Shown here: piece after piece, positions 37,049 through 45,822 of the stretch
How positions within the stretch are numbered: the first letter of the stretch is position 1
Layout: each line of letters opens with the position of its first letter
From: Deltaproteobacteria bacterium
GTDB lineage: Bacteria > Myxococcota_A > Polyangia > JAAYKL01
NCBI GenBank assembly: GCA_016935665.1
Contig: JAFGQN010000204.1
Location: 1-64,000 of the forward strand
DNA length: 64,000 nt
Direction of reading: 5' to 3'
Notes under the pieces: generated by a model
What the model was told of the DNA's origin: nothing
What the model saw: the letters and a program-made list of their open reading frames with translations, nothing else
The model's database searches: none
Translations under genes and position numbers: made by a program

Positions 37049-37099
37049 GCGTATTATACGCAAATATTGCACATATTCTACATCAATATTGCACCTATT
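37049..37099 (-). promoter_or_regulatory. Promoter with palindrome over -10 and direct repeats, RHH operon
   Basis: On the minus strand a perfect TATAAT (37053-37058 on the plus strand as ATTATA) sits inside GCGTA-N3-TACGC (37049-37061). Just upstream are direct repeats AATATTGCAC(A/C)TATT at 37063-37077 and 37085-37099, 22 bp apart, i.e. on one DNA face. This is a typical arrangement for self-repression by the RHH protein encoded 64 bp downstream. The -35 is poor. Confidence 0.55.
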
Positions 37100-37201
37100 T
37101 AGGATATAACAACTTTTTTTTCATCTCAAAATTGCTCAATTCCAAGGTGGGTATATTTTTTTCTGGTTGTTCTACAATTATGATGCCGAAGGGGGAATGC
37201 G

Positions 37202-37555
37202 ATGGAAAAGAAAGCCTGGAGTGTGTTCATGGAGAACATTATTTCAAATTGGGGCAAAGTCAAACCAACATCCAGCCTTGACTCTGAAATGCCACAAACA
37301 CGGAAAACAGAGAGTATTAACCGCGCTGCAGAAGAAATACATGTGGAGTTGAGCGAAGAATTGTTTCGTCCGTCGGAAGTGCTGTGTGATACCCATTGTC
37401 CTGGAAAATCAAAGAGAGTAGAAACTATAAATAACGTCAAACGTCTCGAGGAAGTGAAAGTGCACGATATCGAAACAATGGAAAGCACGGTATCCAGGGG
37501 ACATGTGCAACTCGAATCGACTGCGAACTCAGAAAAACATCCCCAAAAAAAATAA
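37202..37555 (+). CDS. Hypothetical protein
   Basis: A 117-codon frame starting at an ATG with GAAGGGGG about 7 nt upstream. The product is polar and charged, with helical segments (I-N-R-A-A-E-E-I-H-V-E-L and V-K-R-L-E-E-V-K-V-H-D) and no signal peptide or membrane helix. No family recognised. It is divergent from the RHH operon and could share its control region. The 133 bp after it, before the convergent BNR lipoprotein gene, hold no visible feature. Confidence 0.4.
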   Translation: MEKKAWSVFMENIISNWGKVKPTSSLDSEMPQTRKTESINRAAEEIHVELSEELFRPSEVLCDTHCPGKSKRVETINNVKRLEEVKVHDIETMESTVSRGHVQLESTANSEKHPQKK

Positions 37556-37688
37556 CCGCTTCTATGCCAACGCAGTGCAACAATACAAACATCTGAAACC
37601 GCCTACTCTGACGAGATGCATTCCCCCCCGACGTTGCGTCAGGGAAATGATGTGCACATCTATAATCAAATCAGTCCAGGTAATTTGC

Positions 37689-39410
37689 CTAATTCAGCGT
37701 GTATTCCAGCCCCCAGATATTCACCGAAGACGCTTCGGGATAAATGATGGTGAGTTTGTCTTCTGTTTGAAGTCTGAAGGTATCGATGAGTGGATCGGAA
37801 AAATAGTTGTGGTCGGTATCGGTATGCAGCAGTTTCCAGTCGGAAAAATCATTTTCCAAAGATGCCCCGGCAATGCGAAGTCCCGGCAGTATGGCGTAAA
37901 CGTTGCCCGATGAAGATACGGCAATATTCCCGCGAAAATTTAAGATCACTTTTTGCCCATCGATATTCTCACGACGCCATTTTCCATCGGTGTCGCGCCA
38001 GTAGTGAAAGTATTCGGCTTTGGTGCGAGAACGGGTGAAATCACTGTCGTCCCCTTCAGTGTCGGGCATGTGCGACAACAGCACATGCACCCTGCCCGAT
38101 TTGTCCACTGTCATGTGTTCCTGATTGATGAGCCCTCGGTTTTGTCCGATTTCCCACACTCTGGCACCTACTGTTCCTGTTTTAATCTGGCTCTGCCCCG
38201 AAACGGCCACTTCATTTCCGTTATTGTTTTTCCACGTGCGCCCGTTGTCATCGCTGTACACATAAAATAAATCATGATTGGTTTGGGCATCGGGGGTTTC
38301 GCGCCAGCACCAAGCCGCATGCAGTCGTTTCTTGCCTGGGGTATATGCAATTCCGTGCAGGTATGCATTCACGCTGTCGCTAATACCATCGATATATACA
38401 CCAATCTCCATCCACTGATGGGTATCCGCGCTGTACTCCCACAGCGCCTCGTTGCCGCTGCCACTCTCTCCCAGTCGTACATCAAAAAGCATTCTGTTGC
38501 CGCCGGGAACGGTCACAAAGCGCGGATAGGTGACCAAAGCGATGGGTTTCTGAGAAACCAGCGAATCGGTCACATTGGAAAAACTGATAGCCGCCCACGC
38601 CACCCCCTCGGGATCCGTGATGAGATTTTCAACAGAACGCCGATAATGCAGCGTATTGCCATGATGATCAAAAGAAAGATGCAACGTTCCATCCCCAGGG
38701 CAAATCCCAAGGGAAATGGTGTTGTGCGCATCATTCGCCGTGTTTCTGTAGTCGGTAAAATCAAATTTCACCCACTCGCCATACGGCAGTTTGCGCCTGG
38801 CCATCACCACGTTTCGATTGGTATTCCAAAACGCCGTGTATTGATATCCTTTGTAGGTCAAAATGCCGTCCTGCTGGAATGATTCCCCGTTGAGATAGCC
38901 GCCATAGGAAACCACCATCAGTCCGGAATACGTCATTTTCCCTTCACCATCTTTGGTCACTCCAGGTGAAACAGGCTCAATCGCTTCAGTGGCGCTGTCA
39001 GAATCGGACACGGTGTCACTGTCGGATTCAGTCTCGCCAAGGTCACAGCACGTCTGGTTTTCATTGTCACAGAGTCCCGCTTTCTCCATGCCGCCTGCAG
39101 CATCACAATCATTGACGCAGTTGAACGCGCACCCCGAATTTTCTGTGTCTGCATCGGAATCTCCATCCGAATCGGCATCTGTGTCTGCGTCCGAATCCCC
39201 ATCCGCATCGGTATCGCCGTCCGCATCCGAATCCCCATCTGTATCAGAATCGCCATCCGAGTCTGAATCCCCATCTGTATCCGCATCAGCGTCAGCGTCA
39301 GAATCTACATCGCCATTGGAATTACCGCCCAAATCGTTGCCACCACCGCCGCACCCCATTGCCATAGTCGCTACAAGTATTAAAAAGAACATATAAAGTC
39401 CGAATCGCAT
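37689..39410 (-). CDS. Surface lipoprotein with Asp/Ser linker and BNR_4-type (ulvan-lyase-like) beta-propeller
   Basis: A 573-residue protein. The signal peptide ends in the lipobox ATMAMGC (Cys20). Residues about 32-95 are an almost pure Asp-Ala/Gly/Ser/Thr tract encoded by tandem hexanucleotides (39150-39310). A short Cys-rich piece (C-A-F-N-C-V-N-D-C-D to Q-T-C-C) comes next, then a ~420-residue domain. This domain resembles BNR-4 repeat proteins, a fold shared with PL24/PL25-type ulvan lyases: A-F-W-N-T-N-R-N-V, D-A-H-N-T-I-S-L-G, L-S-F-D-H-H-G-N-T-L-H-Y-R. The histidines there are candidate catalytic residues. It probably binds or cleaves an anionic polysaccharide at the cell surface. 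It stands alone, 155 bp after the trmD operon on the same strand. Confidence 0.7.
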   Translation of the reverse strand: MRFGLYMFFLILVATMAMGCGGGGNDLGGNSNGDVDSDADADADTDGDSDSDGDSDTDGDSDADGDTDADGDSDADTDADSDGDSDADTENSGCAFNCVNDCDAAGGMEKAGLCDNENQTCCDLGETESDSDTVSDSDSATEAIEPVSPGVTKDGEGKMTYSGLMVVSYGGYLNGESFQQDGILTYKGYQYTAFWNTNRNVVMARRKLPYGEWVKFDFTDYRNTANDAHNTISLGICPGDGTLHLSFDHHGNTLHYRRSVENLITDPEGVAWAAISFSNVTDSLVSQKPIALVTYPRFVTVPGGNRMLFDVRLGESGSGNEALWEYSADTHQWMEIGVYIDGISDSVNAYLHGIAYTPGKKRLHAAWCWRETPDAQTNHDLFYVYSDDNGRTWKNNNGNEVAVSGQSQIKTGTVGARVWEIGQNRGLINQEHMTVDKSGRVHVLLSHMPDTEGDDSDFTRSRTKAEYFHYWRDTDGKWRRENIDGQKVILNFRGNIAVSSSGNVYAILPGLRIAGASLENDFSDWKLLHTDTDHNYFSDPLIDTFRLQTEDKLTIIYPEASSVNIWGLEYTLN

Positions 39411-39565
39411 CCGTTCACTCCTTCAAGCTCTCGACGCGCAATCCACATCGCCTTTGTTTTAAAAGCGACAAACTATAATACAGTGCCACAAAAAAAAACG
39501 TAACGAATATCGCATCTGTTGCACATTAGCGCCACGAGCAAAAGATCTCAGTGGCGACGATGGGA

Positions 39566-40141
39566 TTAATAATCGGCGAGCAGACGATCGAGCGTGATGG
39601 CAACGGCACTGCGGACAGACAAATGATTCCAATCCGAAGGAGTGCCAATGGGTTCCAGCAGCACGTCGGAACGCGCCAGTATTTCACTGGCCAACCCGTA
39701 ACCTGTTCCAAAAAGAATAATGTACGGGGCGTCTGTGTTGGCGTGCATTCTCTTGCGCAATTGCCGATAGGTGTATTCCTGCCCCAAATCCCGTGCGCAG
39801 GTGGAAACAATAACGGGCGTCACGTCTCTGCCGGCCACGATGGTCTCAATGGCGTCATCGAGTGTGCGACTGATATGCAGGAGATTCATCGCCAATGCTC
39901 TGGATGGGATACGCGTCGCGCCATACCCTTCCTGCCAGTGCGCCACAATTCGCGACACCAGTTCAATCTGTGCGTCCAGCGGCGTAATCACGTGATAGCT
40001 GGCAACGCCAAATGTCCGGGCGCTGCGCGCGTTATCGTGAATATCCAGATTGGTCACCGCCGTGGCAACCACTTCTCCCGAGCGGTTGACCACTGGATGA
40101 TGCAAAAGACAAATGTGGACTTCCGGTTTCAATGCTGTCAT
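39566..40141 (-). CDS. trmD-linked SAM-dependent RNA methyltransferase (PF09936-like)
   Basis: A 191-residue SPOUT-like protein. Its start codon overlaps the trmD stop (ATGA). The arrangement rimM-trmD followed by a ~190-residue RNA methyltransferase is characteristic of deltaproteobacteria. The sequence fits: an N-terminal H-I-C-L-L-H-H-P-V-V-N-R-x-G, D-I-H-D-N-A-R-S-A-R-T-F-G, and C-terminal F-G-T-G-Y-G-L with N-H-L-S-V-R-S-A-V-A-I, matching the SPOUT knot that binds SAM. Its RNA target is not known. It is the last gene of the ribosome/tRNA operon. Confidence 0.82.
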   Translation of the reverse strand: MTALKPEVHICLLHHPVVNRSGEVVATAVTNLDIHDNARSARTFGVASYHVITPLDAQIELVSRIVAHWQEGYGATRIPSRALAMNLLHISRTLDDAIETIVAGRDVTPVIVSTCARDLGQEYTYRQLRKRMHANTDAPYIILFGTGYGLASEILARSDVLLEPIGTPSDWNHLSVRSAVAITLDRLLADY

Positions 40142-40869
40142 TCCCCTGGCGATCCTTTCAGGGCCTCATCAAATAGTTGTTTTTCTTTATCTGTCATCTG
40201 ATGCTTTTCAAACAGGTCGGGGCGATGCAAATACGTTCTGAGCAACGACTGACCATGTCGCCACTCAGCAATTTTCCCATGATTTCCAGACAACAGGATG
40301 GGTGGCACCCGCTTGCCGTCAATTTCCTCCGGACGCGTGTATTGGGGATACTCCAGCAGACCGTTGGAAAATGATTCCTCCACAGTGGAATCCAATTTCC
40401 CAATAACCCCCGGAATCAGACGGGATATGGATTCGATGACCACCATCGCTGCGACTTCACCCCCATTCAGGACAAAATCCCCAATGCTGATTTGCTCATC
40501 GAACATCTCTACAATCCGTTCATCGAGTCCTTCGTACCGTCCGCAAAAAAGAAGCAATGGTTTATCCAGTTTTGCCAGTCTGCTCGCGGCCCCCTGGTCA
40601 AATCGTTTTCCCTGGGGGGACATGAACACTTTGTGACACTCGGGCAACGTTTCAAATGCACCCAGAACAGGCGCGACTTTCATAACCATTCCGGGCCCGC
40701 CACCATAGGGTGTGTCATCCACGGTGCGATGTCTATCGGTCGCGAAATCCCGAACATTAACAAAATGAAAATTCAGCAACTCTTTATCTACGGCCTTGCC
40801 AATGATGCTTGTTGCCACAAACGACTCGAAAAGTTCGGGAAACAATGTCGCCAGGATAAACTGATACAT
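40138..40869 (-). CDS. trmD: tRNA (guanine-N1)-methyltransferase TrmD
   Basis: A 243-residue SPOUT enzyme that methylates G37 of tRNAs next to the anticodon, preventing frameshifts. Diagnostic motifs are present: D-D-x-P-Y-G-G-G-x-G-M-V near residue 54, C-G-R-Y-E-G-L-D-E-R and S-I-G-D-F-V-L-N-G-G-E (SAM-binding trefoil knot), and P-Q-Y-T-R-P. The ATG at 40869 overlaps the rimM stop as TGATG; one more codon upstream (TTG) is possible. It lies in the conserved rpsP-khpA-rimM-trmD order, so expression follows ribosome synthesis. Confidence 0.96.
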   Translation of the reverse strand: MYQFILATLFPELFESFVATSIIGKAVDKELLNFHFVNVRDFATDRHRTVDDTPYGGGPGMVMKVAPVLGAFETLPECHKVFMSPQGKRFDQGAASRLAKLDKPLLLFCGRYEGLDERIVEMFDEQISIGDFVLNGGEVAAMVVIESISRLIPGVIGKLDSTVEESFSNGLLEYPQYTRPEEIDGKRVPPILLSGNHGKIAEWRHGQSLLRTYLHRPDLFEKHQMTDKEKQLFDEALKGSPGE

Positions 40870-41432
40870 CAACGGCCCTTCCCAACAAATTCGTGGGTTG
40901 GCAGATCTTCAATATTCCGAACTTCGAAAATCCTGCGAGGAATATCCCTGTGAACAACGTATTCATCCACCACTGGAATCTGTATCTCACGCACCTCATT
41001 CTCCACGGTTATCACTTCAATTCCCCCCTGTTCGCGGCTGTCCACAATGACTCCCACCGGTTCTCCATTACAAGCCACGTTCAAACCAATCAAATCGGCC
41101 ACATAAAATTCGCCATCATCGAGGCTGGGCAGCAAATTTCGTTGAATTTTAGCGACCATTCCATTGAGTTGCTGAGCCTGCTCCCGGTTGTGTATGTTTT
41201 CCAAAGAAAGAATGAGAAATCGCACCCCATCTTTTACGGACCGAATGGAATAACACTCATTCTGCCTTCCATCGGGTAACGAAAGCGTCAGCGCGTCCAG
41301 CGAAAAAATCAGATCAGAATCTGGATTATGCAGAAAAAGACGCACGTCGCCACGAACACCGTGCGGTCGACCTATCTTGCCGAGTTCAACAAACTGGCTT
41401 GAATTTTCAGAATTGCAATCGATTTGGTTCAA
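40869..41432 (-). CDS. rimM: 16S rRNA processing protein RimM
   Basis: A 187-residue protein with the two RimM barrels: the N-terminal domain beginning L-G-K-I-G-R-P-H-G-V-R-G-D-V and the PRC-like C-terminal domain with E-F-Y-V-A-D-L-I-G and V-x-D-E-Y-V. RimM helps maturation of the 30S head domain near uS19. It lies 6 bp after khpA and overlaps trmD. The C-terminal tail is a little longer than usual but has no added domain. Confidence 0.94.
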   Translation of the reverse strand: MNQIDCNSENSSQFVELGKIGRPHGVRGDVRLFLHNPDSDLIFSLDALTLSLPDGRQNECYSIRSVKDGVRFLILSLENIHNREQAQQLNGMVAKIQRNLLPSLDDGEFYVADLIGLNVACNGEPVGVIVDSREQGGIEVITVENEVREIQIPVVDEYVVHRDIPRRIFEVRNIEDLPTHEFVGKGR

Positions 41433-41438
41433 GATGCT

Positions 41439-41675
41439 TTACTCTATAATATCGAGTACAGACCTTTTTTGGAGTTTGGTGGATGCGGCACTCAGAATAG
41501 TGCGCATCGCGCGGGCGGTTCGACCTTGTTTTCCAATCACTTTTCCAAGGTCCTCCCTGGCCACACGAAGCTCAATGACCGATGATTGTTCTCCCTCGAT
41601 TTCCCGAACGACAACATCATCTGGGTTGTCCACCAAAGCTTTAGCCATGTACTCAATTAATTCATGTGTAGACAT
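41439..41675 (-). CDS. khpA: KH-domain RNA-binding protein KhpA
   Basis: A 78-residue single KH domain with the RNA-contact loop [13 protein letters not shown], matching the G-K-x-G-R motif of KhpA (YlqC). KhpA works with KhpB as a small-RNA and mRNA binding protein. The ATG at 41675 has GGAGGT with 6-nt spacing; an ATG nine codons upstream lacks one. It sits between rpsP and rimM, as in most bacteria with this operon. A 150-bp spacer with a reverse-oriented terminator separates it from rpsP. Confidence 0.93.
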   Translation of the reverse strand: MSTHELIEYMAKALVDNPDDVVVREIEGEQSSVIELRVAREDLGKVIGKQGRTARAMRTILSAASTKLQKRSVLDIIE

Positions 41676-41770
41676 ATCAGTACCTCCAACTTCAACATTC
41701 AACGCGACAGCGCGGATGCGTGACCATTTTGGCCACCAGCAAGTTTATGCCCCCCAAAATAGCTCGACCC

Positions 41771-41806
41771 CCCTGTGATGGAGGCAACATACACAGGGCT
41801 TTTTTT
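41771..41806 (+). terminator. Intrinsic terminator facing against the rpsP operon
   Basis: CCCTGTG (41771-41777) pairs with CACAGGG (41792-41798), followed by C and seven T (41800-41806) on the plus strand. The genes on both sides run on the minus strand, so it would end an antisense transcript. On the minus strand the stem has no T-run after it but could act as a processing or attenuating hairpin between rpsP and khpA. Confidence 0.6.
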
Positions 41807-41825
41807 CACGGCCGGCTAAAAACTG

Positions 41826-42074
41826 CTATGCTTTTTGCCCTTGCTGACGCTTAACGATCTCGCTGACAGTCTGGCTTACCTGTGCGCCGTTGCTCTTCCA
41901 GTAATCCACTCTGTCCATTTTCAATGTGACTTGAGCAGGATCAACAGTTGGTGCATAGGTGCCCAGAACTTCGAGATAGCGTCCGTCTCTAGGGTTACGC
42001 TCATCAGTAGCTACGATTCGATAGAAAGGTTTTCCTTTTTTTCCTTTGCGGGTCAGTCGAATTTTAACAGCCAT
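41826..42074 (-). CDS. rpsP: 30S ribosomal protein bS16
   Basis: An 82-residue protein with the bS16 pattern: V-K-I-R-L-T-R-x-G-x-K-x-x-P-F-Y-R-I-V at the N-terminus, [12 protein letters not shown], and the [12 protein letters not shown] motif. The length is typical. The ATG at 42074 follows a GGAAGGA 10 nt upstream; a GTG two codons earlier is an alternative. It is the first gene of the rpsP-khpA-rimM-trmD-methyltransferase operon, so its promoter must lie in the 42081-42394 gap. Confidence 0.95.
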   Translation of the reverse strand: MAVKIRLTRKGKKGKPFYRIVATDERNPRDGRYLEVLGTYAPTVDPAQVTLKMDRVDYWKSNGAQVSQTVSEIVKRQQGQKA

Positions 42075-42080
42075 ATTCAC

Positions 42081-42394
42081 ATATTCCTTCCGTAGGCTAC
42101 CAGCTCATATTTCGATGTATGGCCAGTATTAACCAATTTGTAACAAAATTTAAAGCAGAATCTGCTCAAAATGTCGAAACGTCGCAATATCCCGCATTGC
42201 GGCATATTGTCAAGTTTGATTTTCCTAAATATAAAGAAAACCTGAAAAAGAGTTTTGCTCCACTTTTGATAAAATCTTCCGGCATTCGCTGGTTGAAAAA
42301 AAACGCATTTTCTGTAACAAAGCGTTGCAACTTCAGTTAAGGAATCCTATATGAACAGGACAAATGTCCACGCTACACCGACAACAGGGAGTCA
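42081..42394. other. Intergenic control region between rpsP and hom
   Basis: A 314-bp AT-rich divergent region that must hold the promoters for the rpsP operon (minus) and homoserine dehydrogenase (plus). I see no strong hairpin or palindrome; a TTGAAA (42293) and TAACAA sixteen bases later are a weak candidate for hom. A short open frame at 42119-42340 looks non-coding. Confidence 0.4.
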
Positions 42395-43681
42395 ATGATG
42401 CAATCAGTCAATTTAGGGGTCATCGGATTTGGAACGATTGGAACGGGCGTTGTCCGAATTCTGCAAAAAGACGCTGCGCTTCTGGAACAGAAATGCGGCA
42501 GACCGCTGGTACTCAAGAAGGTTGCAGAGTTAAATTTCACTGAAAAAGAAGGCATCAACACATCAGACTTTGAAACGACTTCCGATGCAATGAACATTGT
42601 GCAGGATCCGGACATCCATATTGTCGTCGAAGTCATTGGTGGAGTAGAACCTGCAGGAACGTTTATTGAAAAGGCATTGAAGGCTAAAAAGCACGTCATC
42701 ACAGCCAATAAAGAGCTGATTGCCAAAAAAGGAAAAGAGCTCTTTCAGCTGGCCCGGGAGAATAATGTAAATCTGTTTTTCGAAGCATCCACCGGTGGAG
42801 GGATTCCGATAATCAATGCGTTGACATGCTCGCTCGCAGCCAATTCAATACGCAAAATTTATGGCATTCTGAATGGTACGACCAACTACATTCTCACTAA
42901 AATGTACCAGGAAGGCGCTGATTTTAAAGATGTTCTAAAAGAAGCACAGGAGCTGGGCTATGCGGAGGCAGATCCTACCTCGGATATTGAAGGACATGAT
43001 ATTGCATACAAGCTGTGCATTTTAGCCACAATCGTTTTTGATCACTTTTTTGACATTAATGAGGTGTATCGGGAAGGCATTTCATCCATCTCTAAACGCG
43101 ACTTTCAAATCGCTCGTGAATATGGATATGTCATCAAGATGCTGGCCATGGGGGTGTCACATGGAGACAGAGTGGAATTGCGGGTGCACCCGGTGATGCT
43201 TCCCAATTCGCATCCGCTGGCATCGGTCAATGGGTCTTTTAATGCGGTATTCGTGGATGGCGAAAATGTGGACGAATCCATGTTTTATGGCCGTGGCGCC
43301 GGTGAACTCCCCACAGCATCCGCAATAATGGGAGACGCCGTTGATATTGCCCGCCATATGGATACACGAGGAACCAGCGCTGCATTGAATTTCGGCAACA
43401 GTGAAAAAGAATTACTTCCCATGGGGGAGATTGAAAGTCAGTACTATCTACGCCTGAATGTAAAAGACGAATCGGGCGTGCTGGCTGAAATCAGCCGGGT
43501 TTTCAGCGACAATGGTGTGAGTATTCGATTGGTGAAGCAGGAAAATGTCGGATCTAAAAACGCTGAATTGAATATTATAACTCACTCTGTCAAGGAACAT
43601 CGATTCCAGAATGCGTTGACCCACATCCGACAGCTCGCCGCGGTTGACGACGTATGTTCAGTGCTGCGGATGGAGCTGTAA
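42395..43681 (+). CDS. hom: Homoserine dehydrogenase
   Basis: A 428-residue protein reducing aspartate semialdehyde to homoserine in threonine and methionine synthesis. It has an N-terminal NAD(P)-binding motif G-F-G-T-I-G-T-G-V, the substrate/catalytic region A-N-K-E-L-I-A, F-E-A-S-T-G-G-G-I-P, L-N-G-T-T-N-Y-I-L and E-A-D-P-T-S-D-I-E-G-x-D, and a C-terminal ACT domain (about 350-428; D-E-S-G-V-L-A-E-I) for threonine feedback. It is monofunctional, without a fused aspartokinase. Two consecutive ATG codons (42395, 42398) follow a GGGAG; the second has better spacing. Confidence 0.95.
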   Translation: MMQSVNLGVIGFGTIGTGVVRILQKDAALLEQKCGRPLVLKKVAELNFTEKEGINTSDFETTSDAMNIVQDPDIHIVVEVIGGVEPAGTFIEKALKAKKHVITANKELIAKKGKELFQLARENNVNLFFEASTGGGIPIINALTCSLAANSIRKIYGILNGTTNYILTKMYQEGADFKDVLKEAQELGYAEADPTSDIEGHDIAYKLCILATIVFDHFFDINEVYREGISSISKRDFQIAREYGYVIKMLAMGVSHGDRVELRVHPVMLPNSHPLASVNGSFNAVFVDGENVDESMFYGRGAGELPTASAIMGDAVDIARHMDTRGTSAALNFGNSEKELLPMGEIESQYYLRLNVKDESGVLAEISRVFSDNGVSIRLVKQENVGSKNAELNIITHSVKEHRFQNALTHIRQLAAVDDVCSVLRMEL

Positions 43682-43764
43682 TTTCGCGACACAAAGCCCG
43701 TATTCATTGAAATTCGTTATATTAAAAAACTATCAATACATTTCCATCATGATATAATCAAGCA

Positions 43765-45552
43765 ATGTTATTTCGATGCCAAAGACTCATTATACCATTT
43801 TTGTTTATTGGCATAATCGGGATTTTTGTTGGTTGTGGTCAAGATAATCCGACGTTTGACGTCGAGCCCAACGAAGTAAAACTCGGTGACACGGGGACAT
43901 TTTGCCTTCGAGACAAGGACTTAAAGCCCCATGTCGTACGACACATGGGGTGTGGTTCACAATCCATGGAAGTCCAGACCGACTACAAAGTGACCGTTTA
44001 CGATGCCGATACCAATAAAGTGGTTCAAGAGTTTTCCGGGCAGTTGTGGAACACCAACAGAAATTGTCTCCAATTTAAAATTGGTGCGGAAGAAATTGAG
44101 GCCATGGGGTTGGGCGGCTATTATATCGAGATTGTTCACCCGGATGGCCAAATGTTGCGCAGCTCGGACGTATTTGAGATAATACTGGACATCGATTCTG
44201 AATCGATTTCAGATGTCACCGATTCCGGTCCCGACTCGGATAGCTCGCCGGACACAGCAATCGATACAGGAACGATTTCCAAACCAACTGACTCTGACAC
44301 TGGCGCAGTGGATACAGGCGTCACGGATTCCAGCGAAATCGATACAATTGACACCGAAACCGAGGATTCCGAGTCTGGAGACGTCAGTTACGACAGCGGC
44401 ACTGACACCAAAGAAATACCCGTGGACACGGAAACTTCTTCCGAGCTTCCTTTGCAACGCATAGCCATTGCCTGGGAAGCAGCGACTGCACCAACAATTG
44501 ACGGAAATATCGACGAAGATGAATGGCCCACCCTGGCAAACGGGTATCTTTCCAACCGTGCTGACCGCATCATGCTGGACACCCACAGCGGCTCAGCATT
44601 GCAGCCACCGACCACTTCATTTGATGTCATGTGGGATGATGACGCCATGTATCTGGCAATGCGCACGGACGACGGAAATAAGATGGTGCCTAAAGATGAC
44701 GAAGAACTGATTAACGGCGATTCATTTGAGATTTACATTGATATGCCTCGCTATGAAACAGATGGAATATACATCCGTATGACAGGGGAAAACCCCATGT
44801 CCCCTGGCAACATGGAAAGCAACCTTGATGACATAACAGAGATACGCGCCGCCCAGCAATCGAAAGGGCATTCGGACTATATGTCCGGCTACTCAATGGA
44901 AGTAAAAATTCCGTGGGCCACGCTCGGTGTCGATATGCCGACACATGGTCTCAAAATCGGATTCGACATTGGATTCAATGACCACGATGATTCCACAAAT
45001 CGCGATTACAAAGCCCTGTGGAATGGCACCATGAAAAATTCAGATTCCACCGAAGATTTCGGCACACTCATTTTTCAGGAGACAAATGCCCCTGATCTGA
45101 TTGAATTCTACACGACTGAGACAGCAACAAACAGCTGCACCGATTCAGGAAAAGTATCCTGGTCTGCCAGCAATCACACCATCGTCTGGGAACAAAATGT
45201 CTACAATGCCAGTGACACCGCGCCGTGCAATAATGGAGAAAAACAAGTCTGGTACCTATTCCGCCAGATGACGACCGTTTCTCATTTAATTGTCGATACA
45301 TTCGACAACAGGAATTTCAAAACCAACGTATCATTAATGACTTCACCAGCAGTGGAGTGCAAACAGGCAACCTGCATATCGTTGCAGGCGGTACCTTGGC
45401 CACAAAACGATGACAGCAGCATATTCCAGCGTTATGTCATCGATAATTCGGCGATGAACGCCAACATCACCATCGTCATTTCCGCCAAAGATGAAAACCT
45501 GCCAGCACTTCTTGAAGATGATGTGACTTACGTATTTTTTAGCGCAGAGTAA
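43765..45552 (+). CDS. Surface lipoprotein with Asp/Ser/Thr linker and CBM9-like domain
   Basis: A 595-residue protein. The signal peptide ends in the lipobox IFVGC (Cys24). Residues 28-140 form a beta-rich domain with paired Cys. A long D/S/T-rich linker (about 145-230) follows, then a domain starting I-A-W-E-A-A-T-A-P-T-I-D-G-N-I-D-E-D-E-W. That start is the hallmark of CBM9-like/DOMON-type carbohydrate- or haem-binding modules, continuing with F-D-V-M-W-D-D-D-A-M-Y-L-A and Y-S-M-E-V-K-I-P-W. The C-terminal ~150 residues have two Cys pairs. It probably anchors on the outer membrane and binds a polysaccharide; no catalytic domain is recognised. It shares the linker style with the BNR lipoprotein 4 kb away. 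It is 83 bp after hom. Confidence 0.75.
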   Translation: MLFRCQRLIIPFLFIGIIGIFVGCGQDNPTFDVEPNEVKLGDTGTFCLRDKDLKPHVVRHMGCGSQSMEVQTDYKVTVYDADTNKVVQEFSGQLWNTNRNCLQFKIGAEEIEAMGLGGYYIEIVHPDGQMLRSSDVFEIILDIDSESISDVTDSGPDSDSSPDTAIDTGTISKPTDSDTGAVDTGVTDSSEIDTIDTETEDSESGDVSYDSGTDTKEIPVDTETSSELPLQRIAIAWEAATAPTIDGNIDEDEWPTLANGYLSNRADRIMLDTHSGSALQPPTTSFDVMWDDDAMYLAMRTDDGNKMVPKDDEELINGDSFEIYIDMPRYETDGIYIRMTGENPMSPGNMESNLDDITEIRAAQQSKGHSDYMSGYSMEVKIPWATLGVDMPTHGLKIGFDIGFNDHDDSTNRDYKALWNGTMKNSDSTEDFGTLIFQETNAPDLIEFYTTETATNSCTDSGKVSWSASNHTIVWEQNVYNASDTAPCNNGEKQVWYLFRQMTTVSHLIVDTFDNRNFKTNVSLMTSPAVECKQATCISLQAVPWPQNDDSSIFQRYVIDNSAMNANITIVISAKDENLPALLEDDVTYVFFSAE

Positions 45553-45822
45553 TCCTGGTCATATCCGCCTATTCCTGTTTCAAACACAAACAGAAGTATT
45601 CATTAAAAGCCGTTTCATTTATCCCAATACTAATACTCTGATCCTGCCTGGCCCAAAATCGGAACCGGGTATAAAGCCCGCAACCACTTTCATTTTGCCG
45701 ATGTCACACTATAGACAAAAACTGGCGATGCATCAGGGACAAACCCGGACATAACCCTCTACAGGATACTATTGCACAAGTGACAGATCTTCCAGGGTTA
45801 TCCGTGGTGATTTAGATTCAGC

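Noticed and set aside
39150-39310. Regularly spaced repeats that could be mistaken for a CRISPR array
   Set aside because: Units are six bases long and contiguous within a lipoprotein frame, with no unique spacers and no cas genes in the window.
38953-39396. Ser/Glu-rich plus-strand frame opposite the BNR lipoprotein linker
   Set aside because: Mirror of the tandem Asp-Ser hexanucleotide repeats on the minus strand; no independent coding signal.
42119-42340. A 73-codon plus frame upstream of hom
   Set aside because: No ribosome site, unnatural composition, and it lies where promoters of rpsP and hom must be.
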